Shown here: piece by piece, positions 32,745-41,842 of the stretch
Position numbering within the stretch: the first letter of the stretch is position 1
Layout: the number at the start of each line of letters is the position of its first letter
Source of the DNA: Pseudomonadota bacterium
Lineage (GTDB): Bacteria; Pseudomonadota; Alphaproteobacteria; Rhizobiales; Hyphomicrobiaceae
Length of the DNA: 64,000 bases
NCBI GenBank assembly: GCA_018242215.1
Contig: JAFECG010000026.1
Location: forward strand, 124,001-188,000
Reading direction: 5' to 3'
The notes under the pieces: model-generated
Seen by the model: the letters and a program-made list of their open reading frames with translations, nothing else
Told to the model about the DNA's origin: nothing
The model's database searches: none
Made by a program: the position numbers and the translations under genes

Positions 32745-33815
32745 TTATTTGTTCCTCCCGCGGTTTGTGAACCGCGCGTTGCCGAGGCCGGTCCCGATCG
32801 TAAGGACACCCCACCGCTCGAGCTTCTGCATATGAGGAAGTTCGCTGAGGCCCTGGACGACTGCGTCGTTGTGCAGGACGATCAACGTTTCCGATCCCTG
32901 GATTTCGGGAATGGCGGATTGAATGCTGCTCGGCAAATGAAAGCCCTTCGCCGACCAGTTTCCCGGAAGATTTTGGCCGCCGCGATCAATGGAGCCATCT
33001 TCTTTGATAATCCCCGGACATGCTATTCCGACCACAGGCGCAAGCATGAGTTTTTCTTCCTCGCACCACGATATTTGCTCTTCGAGCATCTCTGCCAATT
33101 TGCGCACGGCACGGTCACGGTCGACAGCTTTCTCCGCGTGGCACCAGATTTTCGACTTGGCGACCTTCGCCTTCGTCAGATCGGGAGACTTATGCAGATT
33201 GAGCGTGACCGTGCCGACGCGAATATTTGTACCACCGATGTCGACGGCCAGCATCGCGTCATGTCCTTTGAGCATCCACGGCGGAAGGAGGTGAGCTGCG
33301 CCGATGAGGCCGGCATCGTCGGGCTTGTTATGGATAAGCTCGAGCGCGACGTCTATTTTTTCGGATTTCAAAAGCAACGCGGTACGATTGATTGCAAGCT
33401 CGCCGATGCGGCTGCCGCGAAAGCCGCCGCCGATGACGATCGTTTCTGTGTCGCGCCATGACTTGAGCTTCAGGAAGCGCTGTATGACTCTCGCGAACTC
33501 CTGTGAATAATCTTCGATTGCGCTTTGAACCAGGGCGGCTGCTTCCGCATCGCCTTTCTCTAATTCCTCCGCAAGCTGTTTTTTGTTGAGGTCTTCGGTG
33601 GGCGTTTTGCCGAATGGATCTTCACCCTCCTCGCGCAGGGGGCGTCGCCACTTCTCGACAAGCTCCCAGAAAACGCTTTTGCACACTTTGTCGCCGATGA
33701 AACCCTCGTCGTCCTGAATTTCGGCGTTGTAAGCGTCGATAATGACGCTCGGGAGCGTTGCGCTCCCGTGTGCCGGAAGTGCCAGCTTGGGTTCGGCTTC
33801 TTTTTCTTTCACCAT
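32745..33815 (-). CDS. ROK-type sugar kinase with circularly permuted motif order
   Basis: A 356-residue protein that contains all the marks of a ROK/glucokinase, but in rotated order. The segment normally at the C-terminus, ETIVIGGGFRGSRIGELA, is at about residues 124-141. The phosphate-1 motif AVDIGGTNIRVG, normally at the N-terminus, is at about 189. VGIACPGIIKEDG, QNLPGNW, LHNDAVVQGLSE (catalytic Asp) and LTIGTGLGNA follow to the end. The zinc-binding CxCGxxGC motif of many ROK proteins is absent. It would phosphorylate a hexose with ATP if the permuted fold closes. GAAAC-N17-CGTT upstream is a weak EcfG match. Substrate unknown. Confidence 0.7.
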   Translation of the reverse strand: MVKEKEAEPKLALPAHGSATLPSVIIDAYNAEIQDDEGFIGDKVCKSVFWELVEKWRRPLREEGEDPFGKTPTEDLNKKQLAEELEKGDAEAAALVQSAIEDYSQEFARVIQRFLKLKSWRDTETIVIGGGFRGSRIGELAINRTALLLKSEKIDVALELIHNKPDDAGLIGAAHLLPPWMLKGHDAMLAVDIGGTNIRVGTVTLNLHKSPDLTKAKVAKSKIWCHAEKAVDRDRAVRKLAEMLEEQISWCEEEKLMLAPVVGIACPGIIKEDGSIDRGGQNLPGNWSAKGFHLPSSIQSAIPEIQGSETLIVLHNDAVVQGLSELPHMQKLERWGVLTIGTGLGNARFTNRGRNK

Positions 33816-34057
33816 TCATACGTCCCTCGTCACCCGCGGCGGCTGCCGGGCGAATAGGCAGATAACGCCTGGAGGCTTTTTCGGGTTTCGTTGGCTTAAA
33901 CGAGGCCGTGGGCCGTGATGAAGCCATTGCGTTGCCTTTCTCTAGAAATGCCAATCTTTCCGGAGAAATCGGACGCGAAAACGAAGTTCATCGCGGCTTG
34001 GGCGGAATTTCGAACCCATGTCATCGGAAATTCGTAAAAAGCATTCGCAAATTTGGA

Positions 34058-34082
34058 GGAACGGGTTTTCAGCAGGCCCGTT
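34058..34082 (+). promoter_or_regulatory. EcfG-type promoter
   Basis: GGAAC (34058-34062), 16 bases and CGTT (34079-34082), exact consensus. The predicted transcription start (about 34089) almost coincides with the ATG at 34091. Confidence 0.7.
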
Positions 34083-34090
34083 TTTCCGAG

Positions 34091-34339
34091 ATGACCCGCA
34101 AAACAGATCCTATGCTTTATCTGCCGCTTCGAGATGCGACGGGAGCGGTGCTGGCGGGTGCGGTATTCGCCCTCGCATTACTTTGGATGAACGTGCTTGA
34201 TTTGGGTGAACTCGTTGCTCAGCCGACGGAGTACTTCAGCTCGATCATTTTCGTTATCGGCGGTGCCGCAAGTCTAGGTCCTGCATTTTTGGCGATCGCG
34301 TTTGCATGCGGTTACGAAACCGCCGGCCCGCCCGCATAA
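34091..34339 (+). CDS. Small two-helix membrane protein
   Basis: An 82-residue product with two hydrophobic helices (AVLAGAVFALALLWMNVLDL and SSIIFVIGGAASLGPAFLAI). It lies directly behind an exact EcfG promoter; with the ATG at 34091 the mRNA would be nearly leaderless, and the ATG at 34112 (MLYLPLRDA) is an alternative. No Shine-Dalgarno sequence is seen for either. No family is recognised. Confidence 0.5.
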   Translation: MTRKTDPMLYLPLRDATGAVLAGAVFALALLWMNVLDLGELVAQPTEYFSSIIFVIGGAASLGPAFLAIAFACGYETAGPPA

Positions 34340-34566
34340 GAATGCTCTCGCTTTGGACGAAGAAAGTCGAGCCTGCCTTTCCAATTGCATTGGTTGCATC
34401 TCGGTTCTTTTGCGATTTTGTGGCCAAAGATTGCTTTATGGGAACGGCCGCGCTCGGCTGCTGACTGGCGCACTGGGCGCGCAGATTTTTTCTCGCAGCG
34501 CGATCGTGGAACTGCCCGGGTTCGCGCCGTGTTTATCGGCGGCGAATGCCATAGCCGGGCTTGCCC

Positions 34567-35700
34567 ATGTTGACCCTCAACGTATCTGCCACCGAGGCCA
34601 TAGCTGACACGAAGGAAGCGGCAGAAAGTGCAGGGCTGACCTACGTGAGCGACAGCGATCCGGGCATTCGGCGGCGGCGGCGCGGAAAGGGCTTCGAGTA
34701 CCTAAATGCACGAGGCGGATCCGTCCGCGATGCGGCGACGCTCAACCGCATCCGTGGAATCGTCATCCCTCCGGCGTGGACGGACGTGTGGATCTGCTCG
34801 CAGCTCAACGGACATATACAGGCAACGGGCAGGGATGCGCGGGGTCGGAAGCAATATCGCTATCATCCGCATTTTCGAGCCATGCGGGAGGAAACGAAAT
34901 ATCATCAAATGATTGCCTTTGCCGAGGTACTGCCTCAGGTGCGGGCGACGGTAGACAAGCACCTCGCTCTTTCGGGTTTGAGGCGGGAAAAGGTGCTGGC
35001 GGCCGTCGTGTATCTGCTTGAGGCGACGCTTATCCGTATCGGCAACGACGAGTATGCGCGGAACAATAAAAGCTACGGACTGACGACGCTCAAACGTCCG
35101 CACGTTGCCATTTCGGGTTCGGCGCTCAAGTTCAAGTTCAAGGGCAAGAGCGGCAAAGAATGGAATTTGAGTCTGCGCGACCGTCGCATCGCAAAAGTGA
35201 TCCGCTCCTGCCAAGACCTGCCTGGGCAACACCTGTTCCAATATGTCGACGAAACGGGAGAGACACGCAATGTGGCGTCCTCCGACGTCAACGATTATCT
35301 GGGGGAAATCAGCGGCAGGGAAATAACAGCCAAAGATTTTCGGACGTGGCACGGAACGGTTCTCGCGGCGATCGCCCTCAATGCATTCGAAACATTCGAG
35401 ACCCTTGCGGCTGCCAAGCGGAACGTTCGGGATGCCATTCGCGAAGTTGCGGCGCGTCTTGGAAATACGCCGACGATCTGCCGAAAATGTTATGTCCACC
35501 CTGAAGTCCTGACCGCCTATCTCGAAGGCGCGGGGCTGTTCGAGATGAAAACAAACTCTCGGAAGCAATCCGAGCAAGAACTCACGGCCCTGGCGCCAGA
35601 AGAGGTCGCGGTGCTCGATTTTCTCCGCATCCGTTCGTCCCCCTTATCGAAGAAAACTAAAGACGCTCTACGCAATGGCGCGCGATACAAGGGCGCGTAG
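34567..35700 (+). CDS. DNA topoisomerase IB (poxvirus type)
   Basis: A 377-residue type IB topoisomerase. The N-terminal domain shows LTYVSDSDPGIRRRRRGKGF and IPPAWTDVWIC. The catalytic domain has RIGNDEYARNNKSYGLTTLK (first Arg), KSGKEWNLSLRDRRIAKVI (Lys and Arg), RTWHGTVLAA (His replacing Arg region) and the active tyrosine in ICRKCYVHPEVL. It relaxes supercoils through a 3'-phosphotyrosine link without ATP. Such enzymes are frequent as chromosomal, stress-linked genes in alphaproteobacteria. A TTG six bases earlier is an alternative start. Confidence 0.9.
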   Translation: MLTLNVSATEAIADTKEAAESAGLTYVSDSDPGIRRRRRGKGFEYLNARGGSVRDAATLNRIRGIVIPPAWTDVWICSQLNGHIQATGRDARGRKQYRYHPHFRAMREETKYHQMIAFAEVLPQVRATVDKHLALSGLRREKVLAAVVYLLEATLIRIGNDEYARNNKSYGLTTLKRPHVAISGSALKFKFKGKSGKEWNLSLRDRRIAKVIRSCQDLPGQHLFQYVDETGETRNVASSDVNDYLGEISGREITAKDFRTWHGTVLAAIALNAFETFETLAAAKRNVRDAIREVAARLGNTPTICRKCYVHPEVLTAYLEGAGLFEMKTNSRKQSEQELTALAPEEVAVLDFLRIRSSPLSKKTKDALRNGARYKGA

Positions 35701-35843
35701 CGCGGCCACCCGCGCCTTCGAATCGCGGTCGGGACCGATGGGCCGCAATATATTGCAGACGAAAAAGCGGGTCGCATTTGTCGCGTCGTCTTCACGTCCA
35801 ACCGTTAGATGCGCTTTCTCCGCATAGCTATCGCGGCCCTTCG

Positions 35844-36815
35844 CTATGGAATGCTCGTTACGGGAGTCTCCATTTCCATCGCATCGACAGCAAGGACCAC
35901 TTTCCCCTCGGGATGAGTTTTCTCCAGGAAGTCCTGTGCTTCCGGAGCTTGGTCAAATGAGAAGACTCTGCTGATATGCGGTTTCACCAACCCGGCATCG
36001 ATAAGGCGACCAATCTCGGAAAGGTCTTCGCCGCTTTCCTCGACCGTATAGCGACAAGCGCGGATTCCACGCTCGGCCGCCCTTTCCTGTGACGGTTCGT
36101 TCAATGTCGAAACGAGCACCCCGCCGCGTTTGATGCATCCGAACGATCTGTCCTGCGTTTCGTCGCCGATGAGATCAAAGACCATGTCGAGATTCTCAAC
36201 CTCGTCTTCGAAGCGCCTCGCTTTGTAATCGATGATCCGATCCGCACCGAGTTTGCGCGCGAATTCCGTATGCTCGGCCGCAACTGTCGTGATGACCTGA
36301 GCGCCGCGTGCCTTGGCGAACTGGATTGCGAAATGACCGACCCCGCCTGAGCCGCCATGGATGAGAACACTCTGACCGGCTCGCAAACGGCCATGACGGA
36401 AGAGACCTTGCCATGCCGTCAAAGCAGCCAGAGGAACTGCCGCCGCGGATATATAGTCCAGTTCGGCTGGAACATGCGCAGCTTCGTTTTCCTTCAGGAG
36501 AACGTACTCCGCATAGGCACCCCGCCGGATGCCCGGCATTCCGAATACGTATTCGCCGATTCTGAACTTTGTCACTTCTGGGCCGACAGCTATGACGTCG
36601 CCTGCGGCGTCGCGGCCAAGCACATAGGGAAGCGCATCTTCTTTGACTGCCGGATAGTGGCCTGCGCGAATCTTGTAATCGACCGGATTGACGCCGGCGG
36701 CGTGCACCTTCACGAGCACCTCATGCTCTTTGGGTGTCGGAAGGGGTAGTTCATCCATTTTTAAAACGTCAGAGCCGCCGAAGCGTTCGATATCTACAAC
36801 TTTCATGGACAGCAT
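35844..36815 (-). CDS. Quinone oxidoreductase-type NADP-dependent reductase (MDR)
   Basis: A 323-residue medium-chain dehydrogenase without catalytic zinc cysteines. HAAGVNPVDYKIRAGHYP and LGRDAAGDVIAVG form the catalytic domain; VLIHGGSGGVGHFAIQFAKA is the NADPH-binding fold near residue 143. Such enzymes reduce quinones or enones. The ATG at 36815 has GGAG five bases before it, and an exact EcfG promoter lies a further 30 bases upstream, so oxidant or general stress induction is likely. Unlike the fragment at 6086, this copy is intact. Confidence 0.85.
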   Translation of the reverse strand: MLSMKVVDIERFGGSDVLKMDELPLPTPKEHEVLVKVHAAGVNPVDYKIRAGHYPAVKEDALPYVLGRDAAGDVIAVGPEVTKFRIGEYVFGMPGIRRGAYAEYVLLKENEAAHVPAELDYISAAAVPLAALTAWQGLFRHGRLRAGQSVLIHGGSGGVGHFAIQFAKARGAQVITTVAAEHTEFARKLGADRIIDYKARRFEDEVENLDMVFDLIGDETQDRSFGCIKRGGVLVSTLNEPSQERAAERGIRACRYTVEESGEDLSEIGRLIDAGLVKPHISRVFSFDQAPEAQDFLEKTHPEGKVVLAVDAMEMETPVTSIP

Positions 36816-36843
36816 GTCGTCTCCAGGGTTGCTCTGGATCGGG

Positions 36844-36868
36844 AACGACATGCTTCAGCCGGAGTTCC
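36844..36868 (-). promoter_or_regulatory. EcfG-type promoter of the quinone oxidoreductase
   Basis: On the minus strand GGAAC (36868-36864), 16 bases, CGTT (36847-36844): exact consensus, 28 bases before the ATG. Confidence 0.8.
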
Positions 36869-36952
36869 GAGCGGCGTGTTTCGAACCGTGGTTCCGCAGG
36901 TCTGCGAACAACGAGGCGGTGGCGTTATTTCAGCCGAGCGCGCGGAGTTTCA

Positions 36953-37855
36953 TCAGTCGTGAACAATCGTTCCGGCCTGCCCGGAAAGCACTTCGCGCGC
37001 CTGAACCAGCGATCCGATCGCGGCGGGCCGGCCGGTCCGTTCTGCGAAATCGCAGGCGGCTGTCACCTTGGGCGCCATGGACCCATCCGCGAACAAATGA
37101 CGTCTTAGCTCCGCCGATGTGATCTTGCCGATCGCCGTCTGCTGCGCCTTTCCCCAATCGAGATAAACGGCGTCGACGTCAGTCAAGATCACCAATCGAT
37201 CGGCCGCTATCCGTTCCGCGAGCAGGCTCGCCGCCAGATCCTTATCGATCACAGCTTCGACGCCTGCGAGTTGTCCATCAGATTTGCGGTAGACGGGTAT
37301 GCCGCCTCCACCTGCACAAACGACGGTGACGCCGCGGGCAACAAGATCTTCAATAAGGGGCAGTTCGACGATTTCCATCGGCTTAGGCGAGGGGACGACT
37401 CTTCGCATCGCTTTGCCGTCCCGCGCGAAGGTCCAGCCGTGTAGGGCCTTGAGAGCTTCGACCTCGTCGCGATTATAGACCGGACCGATCGGCTTCGACG
37501 GCCTGCTGAATGCCGGATCGCCCGGGTCGACGATCGTTTGCGTGATCAATGCGCCTACAGGCCGGCCAGGGCTCGCATTTCTGAGCTCCTGCGCGATTAC
37601 ATAGCCGATCATGCCTTGCGATTCCGCGCCAAGCACGTCGAGCGGGTAAGGTGGGAGCGCCTTATATGCGTCGGCTTCCAGTGCGAGCAAGCCGACCTGC
37701 GGGCCGTTGCCATGGACAATCGCGACTTCATGGCCTTCGCATGCCCGCGCTAGCGCATCGGCCGCCGCGCGCATGTTTCTCCGCTGATTTTCTGCCGACA
37801 GAGGCTCACAACGTTTAAGCAACGCGTTGCCGCCAAGCGCGATGACAATCCGCAT
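36953..37855 (-). CDS. arcC: Carbamate kinase
   Basis: A 300-residue amino-acid-kinase-fold enzyme: IVIALGGNALLKR at the N-terminus, IVHGNGPQVGLLALE, VVCAGGGGIPVYRKSD and KVTAACDFAERTGR. It transfers the carbamoyl phosphate group to ADP, giving ATP, CO2 and NH3, as the last step of agmatine catabolism. It starts three bases after the aguA stop, so translation is coupled. The usual length is about 310, so it is complete. Confidence 0.92.
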   Translation of the reverse strand: MRIVIALGGNALLKRCEPLSAENQRRNMRAAADALARACEGHEVAIVHGNGPQVGLLALEADAYKALPPYPLDVLGAESQGMIGYVIAQELRNASPGRPVGALITQTIVDPGDPAFSRPSKPIGPVYNRDEVEALKALHGWTFARDGKAMRRVVPSPKPMEIVELPLIEDLVARGVTVVCAGGGGIPVYRKSDGQLAGVEAVIDKDLAASLLAERIAADRLVILTDVDAVYLDWGKAQQTAIGKITSAELRRHLFADGSMAPKVTAACDFAERTGRPAAIGSLVQAREVLSGQAGTIVHD

Positions 37856-37858
37856 CCG

Positions 37859-38983
37859 TCATGCAGCTCCGGCCATTTGGACCACGCGTCGTCCAAGTGG
37901 TTCCTGCTGCGTAATGCAGTGAATGTTGCCGCCGCCGAGCAGAATCTCACGTCCCGGAACAGCGATGATGCGTCGGGTCGGGAACAATTTCGCGAGCATC
38001 TGCTGCACCGGCACGTCGGCGGCGTCGTTGAAGTACGGCATCACGATGACTTTGTTTGCAATGTAGAAATTGACGTACGACGCAGCCAGCCGATCGCCCG
38101 ACTCGCGTGGAAGGGTGCCTGCGACCTTATCCACCCCGGCTGCTTCTTCCTTTGTGATCAGGACGGGCTTCGGCCCCACGAGCTTATGAATCTTCAGCGG
38201 TCGGCCCTTGGCATCCGTCGCGCCCTTGAGCCGCTCCAGAGCGTCGGCCGAAATTTCGTATTGCGGGTCGGAGCGGTCTTCCGTCCATGTCAACACGACT
38301 TCTCCGGGCGCCACGAACCGGCAGAAATTGTCGACGTGGCCGCTCGTCTCATCGAGGTAGACACCTTTTTTGAGCCACAGGATCTTTTTGAGATTGAGAT
38401 AATCCTTGAGATACTGCTCGATCTGTTCGCGGCTCTTATCGGGATTTCTGTTCGGGTTGAGCAGGCATTCTTCCGTTGTCAGCAGTGTGCCTTCGCCGTC
38501 GACGTCAATAGAACCGCCTTCCAGAATGAAATCGGGAGCGTAGCGGTCGTCACGTTCAAGCTCGATGACCTTTTCGCCGACGAGATCGTCCTGGTCCCAG
38601 GGGAAATAGAGACCACCCGCGAGACCACCCCAGGCGTTGAATTTCCAATCGATGCCGCGCACCTGACCGCCGTCATTGACGACGAACGTCGGGCCGCAAT
38701 CGCGGATCCAGCTATCATTGCTCGTCATCTCGACCACGCGGACGGCTGGATCCAGCATTTCGCGCGCAATGAGATACTGCGCCGGAGACGCACAAACCGT
38801 AACCGGCTCGCCCTGAGCAATCGCCGCGGCCACAGCGGCGAAGGCGTGCTGCGCGGGTTTTGCGCCGTTTCGCCAGTTGTCCGAGCGCTCAGGCCACAGC
38901 ATCCAACAGCCGATGTGAGGTTCCCACTCTGCCGGCATGCGGAAGCCGTCCTGGCGAGGTGTCGTGGTAAGAACCTTAGACAT
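37859..38983 (-). CDS. aguA: Agmatine deiminase
   Basis: A 374-residue enzyme of the guanidino-group-modifying fold. The motifs are [20 protein letters not shown] at the N-terminus, [40 protein letters not shown] and the catalytic cysteine near the C-terminus in [14 protein letters not shown]. It hydrolyses agmatine to N-carbamoylputrescine and ammonia. The downstream steps are encoded beside it. Its start overlaps the aguD stop by eight bases. Confidence 0.95.
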   Translation of the reverse strand: MSKVLTTTPRQDGFRMPAEWEPHIGCWMLWPERSDNWRNGAKPAQHAFAAVAAAIAQGEPVTVCASPAQYLIAREMLDPAVRVVEMTSNDSWIRDCGPTFVVNDGGQVRGIDWKFNAWGGLAGGLYFPWDQDDLVGEKVIELERDDRYAPDFILEGGSIDVDGEGTLLTTEECLLNPNRNPDKSREQIEQYLKDYLNLKKILWLKKGVYLDETSGHVDNFCRFVAPGEVVLTWTEDRSDPQYEISADALERLKGATDAKGRPLKIHKLVGPKPVLITKEEAAGVDKVAGTLPRESGDRLAASYVNFYIANKVIVMPYFNDAADVPVQQMLAKLFPTRRIIAVPGREILLGGGNIHCITQQEPLGRRVVQMAGAA

Positions 38984-40400
38984 GGGCGATCTCCTTTACA
39001 GTCTTCGTCGGCTGAGGGCGCTGTCCGTGGACGAGGAATTCTCCGGCGATCACCGTCAGAAGAACGCCGCCGACGACGGCGCTCACATAGGTCATGTCGA
39101 CCGCGCCGGGCTTATAGATGAAGAAGACGATCGCCTGGAGGACGAAGAGCATGCAGACGACGCTCAGCAAAACTGCGACCGGATAACCGCCGGGAACACG
39201 GTAGGGACGGTGCAGGTCAGCGTCGACACGGCGAAGTTTCAGAAACGACAGGAACAGAAGGAAATACGGCAGAAGGAAAACGACAGATGAGAATGCAAAG
39301 AGCGTCCAGAAGAGATCCTCCGAGCTCTTCGCAAGGAAGCCATAGATGAACAATACCGCGCTGGCGATGATGCCGCACAAGATCGCCGAGTTCGCCGGTG
39401 TCTTGTACACGGGATGGAGCTTGGCGAAGATTGCCGGTAGATCGCCGCGATTGGCAGCCTCGGCGGCCGACCGGTTTGCGCCGATCGTCCACGTCGTCAT
39501 GTTCGCGACGAACGTGTAAAGGCTCATGATGCAGAGCGCGAGGACCGGGATGTTGCCCGAGATTCCAGCTCCGAAGATCTTCTGGAAGGTGTCGGGAAGT
39601 CCCTTGATGAGACCGATATCCGCAATCGGGAGAGCCAGCAGAATTCCGACCGTTGCGAAGATATAGAAGAACGCAATGACGGCGCCGGAGCGCACGATCG
39701 CCCACGGGACGTCTCGCGCCGGATTTTCCATTTCTTCGGAGGCGCCGGACATCAGCTCGAAGCCGAGGAAATTGTAGATGATGACGGGAAGGAACGCGAG
39801 GCTATCGCCCCAGTGCGGCGTGAGGGCCGCGACGCTAAACTCGTTGGCGGAGCCGTGGGTCATCGCGTAGGCAATTCCGCCGATGCCGAGCGAAAGCATA
39901 ATCACCACCTTGAAGACGGCACCGATGTTGGGAACCCATTTTCCGACTTCGAGGGTTATGATGTTGATCCCCACCGTGAGCCATGTCAGGACGAGGGTGA
40001 CGACGATCTTCGTAGAGAGGCTCATGTCGGGTGCCACGATCTCGGCGAGAATGCCCGCAAAGAGGATGTAGACGGACGGCATCCAAAACGCGACGTTGAC
40101 CCACCAGAGCCAAGCGGTGCGGCCCGCCCAGACGGGCCCGAAGGCGCGGCGGACCCAAGTGTAGATTCCGCCTTCCTCGGTATATGTGCTGCCGAGTTCC
40201 GCAGTGATTAATCCATAGGGAATGAAGAACAGAACAAGCGTGAAGATCCACCAGAAGATCGATTGGACGCCGATAGAAGCGGCGGCGGTCAGCTGATCGA
40301 TAACGAGGACCGCACAGACGGTGAACAGCGTCATATCGAGTCCGTGAAGAACTTTGCGAAAACGGGGAGCGGTTGGGGCGCTTTGGGCTGTAGTGGCCAT
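38976..40400 (-). CDS. aguD: APC-family permease, probable agmatine/putrescine exchanger
   Basis: A 474-residue amino acid/polyamine transporter with about twelve helices. [29 protein letters not shown] is split over TM2-TM3 and its Glu/Gly-rich motif is typical of the APC superfamily; [21 protein letters not shown] follows in the central part. Its place between ptcA and aguA matches the AguD agmatine/putrescine antiporter of agmatine deiminase operons. The ATG at 40400 has AAGGAG nine bases upstream; an upstream extension of 34 codons is unlikely. Substrate specificity is inferred from context. Confidence 0.8.
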   Translation of the reverse strand: MATTAQSAPTAPRFRKVLHGLDMTLFTVCAVLVIDQLTAAASIGVQSIFWWIFTLVLFFIPYGLITAELGSTYTEEGGIYTWVRRAFGPVWAGRTAWLWWVNVAFWMPSVYILFAGILAEIVAPDMSLSTKIVVTLVLTWLTVGINIITLEVGKWVPNIGAVFKVVIMLSLGIGGIAYAMTHGSANEFSVAALTPHWGDSLAFLPVIIYNFLGFELMSGASEEMENPARDVPWAIVRSGAVIAFFYIFATVGILLALPIADIGLIKGLPDTFQKIFGAGISGNIPVLALCIMSLYTFVANMTTWTIGANRSAAEAANRGDLPAIFAKLHPVYKTPANSAILCGIIASAVLFIYGFLAKSSEDLFWTLFAFSSVVFLLPYFLLFLSFLKLRRVDADLHRPYRVPGGYPVAVLLSVVCMLFVLQAIVFFIYKPGAVDMTYVSAVVGGVLLTVIAGEFLVHGQRPQPTKTVKEIAHV

Positions 40401-40425
40401 AAGAGACACTCCTTGAATATCTTTC

Positions 40426-41454
40426 TCAGCCGACGAGTTCGGACGCGTGGAGAAAATCGTCGACGCAGGTTCGGTAGTTGGAAACGACGTTCGGACTTGC
40501 AAATTTCAGACGCGGATAGACGAAATAAGCGAGGAGCGCCTTTTCCGTGTGCAGTCGATTTTCTGCCTGGTCATAGATGATCGACCGCGGTCCATCCATG
40601 ACGGCGTCCGTCACCTCCACGCCGCGCGATGCGGGCAGGCAGTGCATGAACTTAGCGTGCGCCGGAGCACGAGCGAGCAGCTTGTCGTTGACCTGATACG
40701 TCGGCATGAATGCGCGCTTGCGATCGGGAATTTCGGATTCCTGTCCGATCCACCACCACAGGTCCGTATAGATAAAGTCGGCGTCCTTCACGGCGGCATC
40801 GACATCGTCGGTGACGGTCAGGCTTCCACCGGATTTCTTGATATTCGCGCGGGCGATGTCCTGCCACGCTTTGGGTGCTTGATAGCGTAGGGGGGCGACG
40901 TGCGTGAAATGCATCCCCATCTGGGTGCAGATCATCATCAACGATGAACAGACGTTGGTCGCATCGCCGACGAACGTGACGTGCAGATCCGAAAGCGATT
41001 TTTCAGGAAGCTTGTGCTCCATCATCGTGAAGACGTCGCAAACAACCTGGGTCGGATGGTTGTAGTCGGTCAATCCGTTCATGACCGGCACGGTGGCATT
41101 GGCAACGAGGTCGAGTACCGTTTGATGTTTGAGGGTGCGAGCCTCGATCACGTCGACCATTCGGCTGATGACGCGCGCCGTGTCCTTGACGCTTTCGCGC
41201 TGACCAAGGTGGATTTCGCCGGGTCTGAGATAAAGGGCGTGGCCGCCGAGCTTGGTCATGGCGACTTCGAATGACACCCGTGTCCGGGTCGACGGCTCTT
41301 CGAAAATCATTCCCAGGGACGCCCCCTGAAGAAGCCGAGGGCAGGCTCCGTTCTTGTCGGCATCTTTCAAGAGCCGAATGAGTTCCATTATCCGCAGCAG
41401 CTCCTCACGCGAGAAGTCCTGGGTATCGATGAAGTGTCTCAAGGGTGATGGCAT
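40426..41454 (-). CDS. ptcA: Putrescine carbamoyltransferase
   Basis: A 342-residue transcarbamylase. The carbamoyl-phosphate motif is PSTRTRVSF near residue 55, with HPTQVVCDV and FMHCLPASRG. The region that binds the second substrate reads YTDLWWWIGQESE instead of the SMG motif of ornithine carbamoyltransferase, and NVLGDAT-like VTFVGDATNVCSSL follows the putrescine enzyme pattern. It phosphorolyses N-carbamoylputrescine to putrescine and carbamoyl phosphate. First gene of the operon ptcA-aguD-aguA-arcC. GGAG lies eight bases before the ATG at 41454. Confidence 0.88.
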   Translation of the reverse strand: MPSPLRHFIDTQDFSREELLRIMELIRLLKDADKNGACPRLLQGASLGMIFEEPSTRTRVSFEVAMTKLGGHALYLRPGEIHLGQRESVKDTARVISRMVDVIEARTLKHQTVLDLVANATVPVMNGLTDYNHPTQVVCDVFTMMEHKLPEKSLSDLHVTFVGDATNVCSSLMMICTQMGMHFTHVAPLRYQAPKAWQDIARANIKKSGGSLTVTDDVDAAVKDADFIYTDLWWWIGQESEIPDRKRAFMPTYQVNDKLLARAPAHAKFMHCLPASRGVEVTDAVMDGPRSIIYDQAENRLHTEKALLAYFVYPRLKFASPNVVSNYRTCVDDFLHASELVG

Positions 41455-41842
41455 GAGCGTTCTCCGACAGATGAGCCAGATTTCGCCCGTGCGCTTTTTT
41501 CTTCTTTGATGAAAGTCAAGCTGGTGCCAGCGAGGGCCACTAACCATGAGGGCTCTGCGGGGCCATTCGCATGTGCGTGGCAGGGGAAAGGAGTGGCGAC
41601 GGCAGGATGCCCGGATCGCGATGCAACGACGTACTAAGCCTGGACAGCGAAGCCTCGATGAACCGCCGAATCTGCACCTTTTCGGCCGCCCCGGCGTACG
41701 AAGTGCGTCGAGATCGCCGTAGTAAACAGGCTATGAATCCGCGACATGATTATTTTATTTGTTCTAACGGCGATCATGCTATTTGGCTGCGCTGATCGGC
41801 TGTGGGGCAAACAGTCGGCGCTTTAGAAGGAAGGTCATCGAC
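41455..41842. other. Divergent promoter region, ptcA / ilvD
   Basis: A 388-base gap between the agmatine operon and ilvD. It must contain both promoters. No regulator gene, operator palindrome or leader peptide with runs of Ile, Leu or Val codons was recognised. Confidence 0.45.

Noticed and set aside
30383-32809. Very long minus-strand open frame (about 800 codons)
   Set aside because: It lies antisense to paoC, which has full molybdoenzyme motifs; the frame is a by-product of GC-rich codon use, and its product is Arg/His-rich without domains.
37877-39121. Long plus-strand open frame over the agmatine deiminase gene
   Set aside because: Antisense to aguA, which has all catalytic motifs; no ribosome site and no recognisable product.
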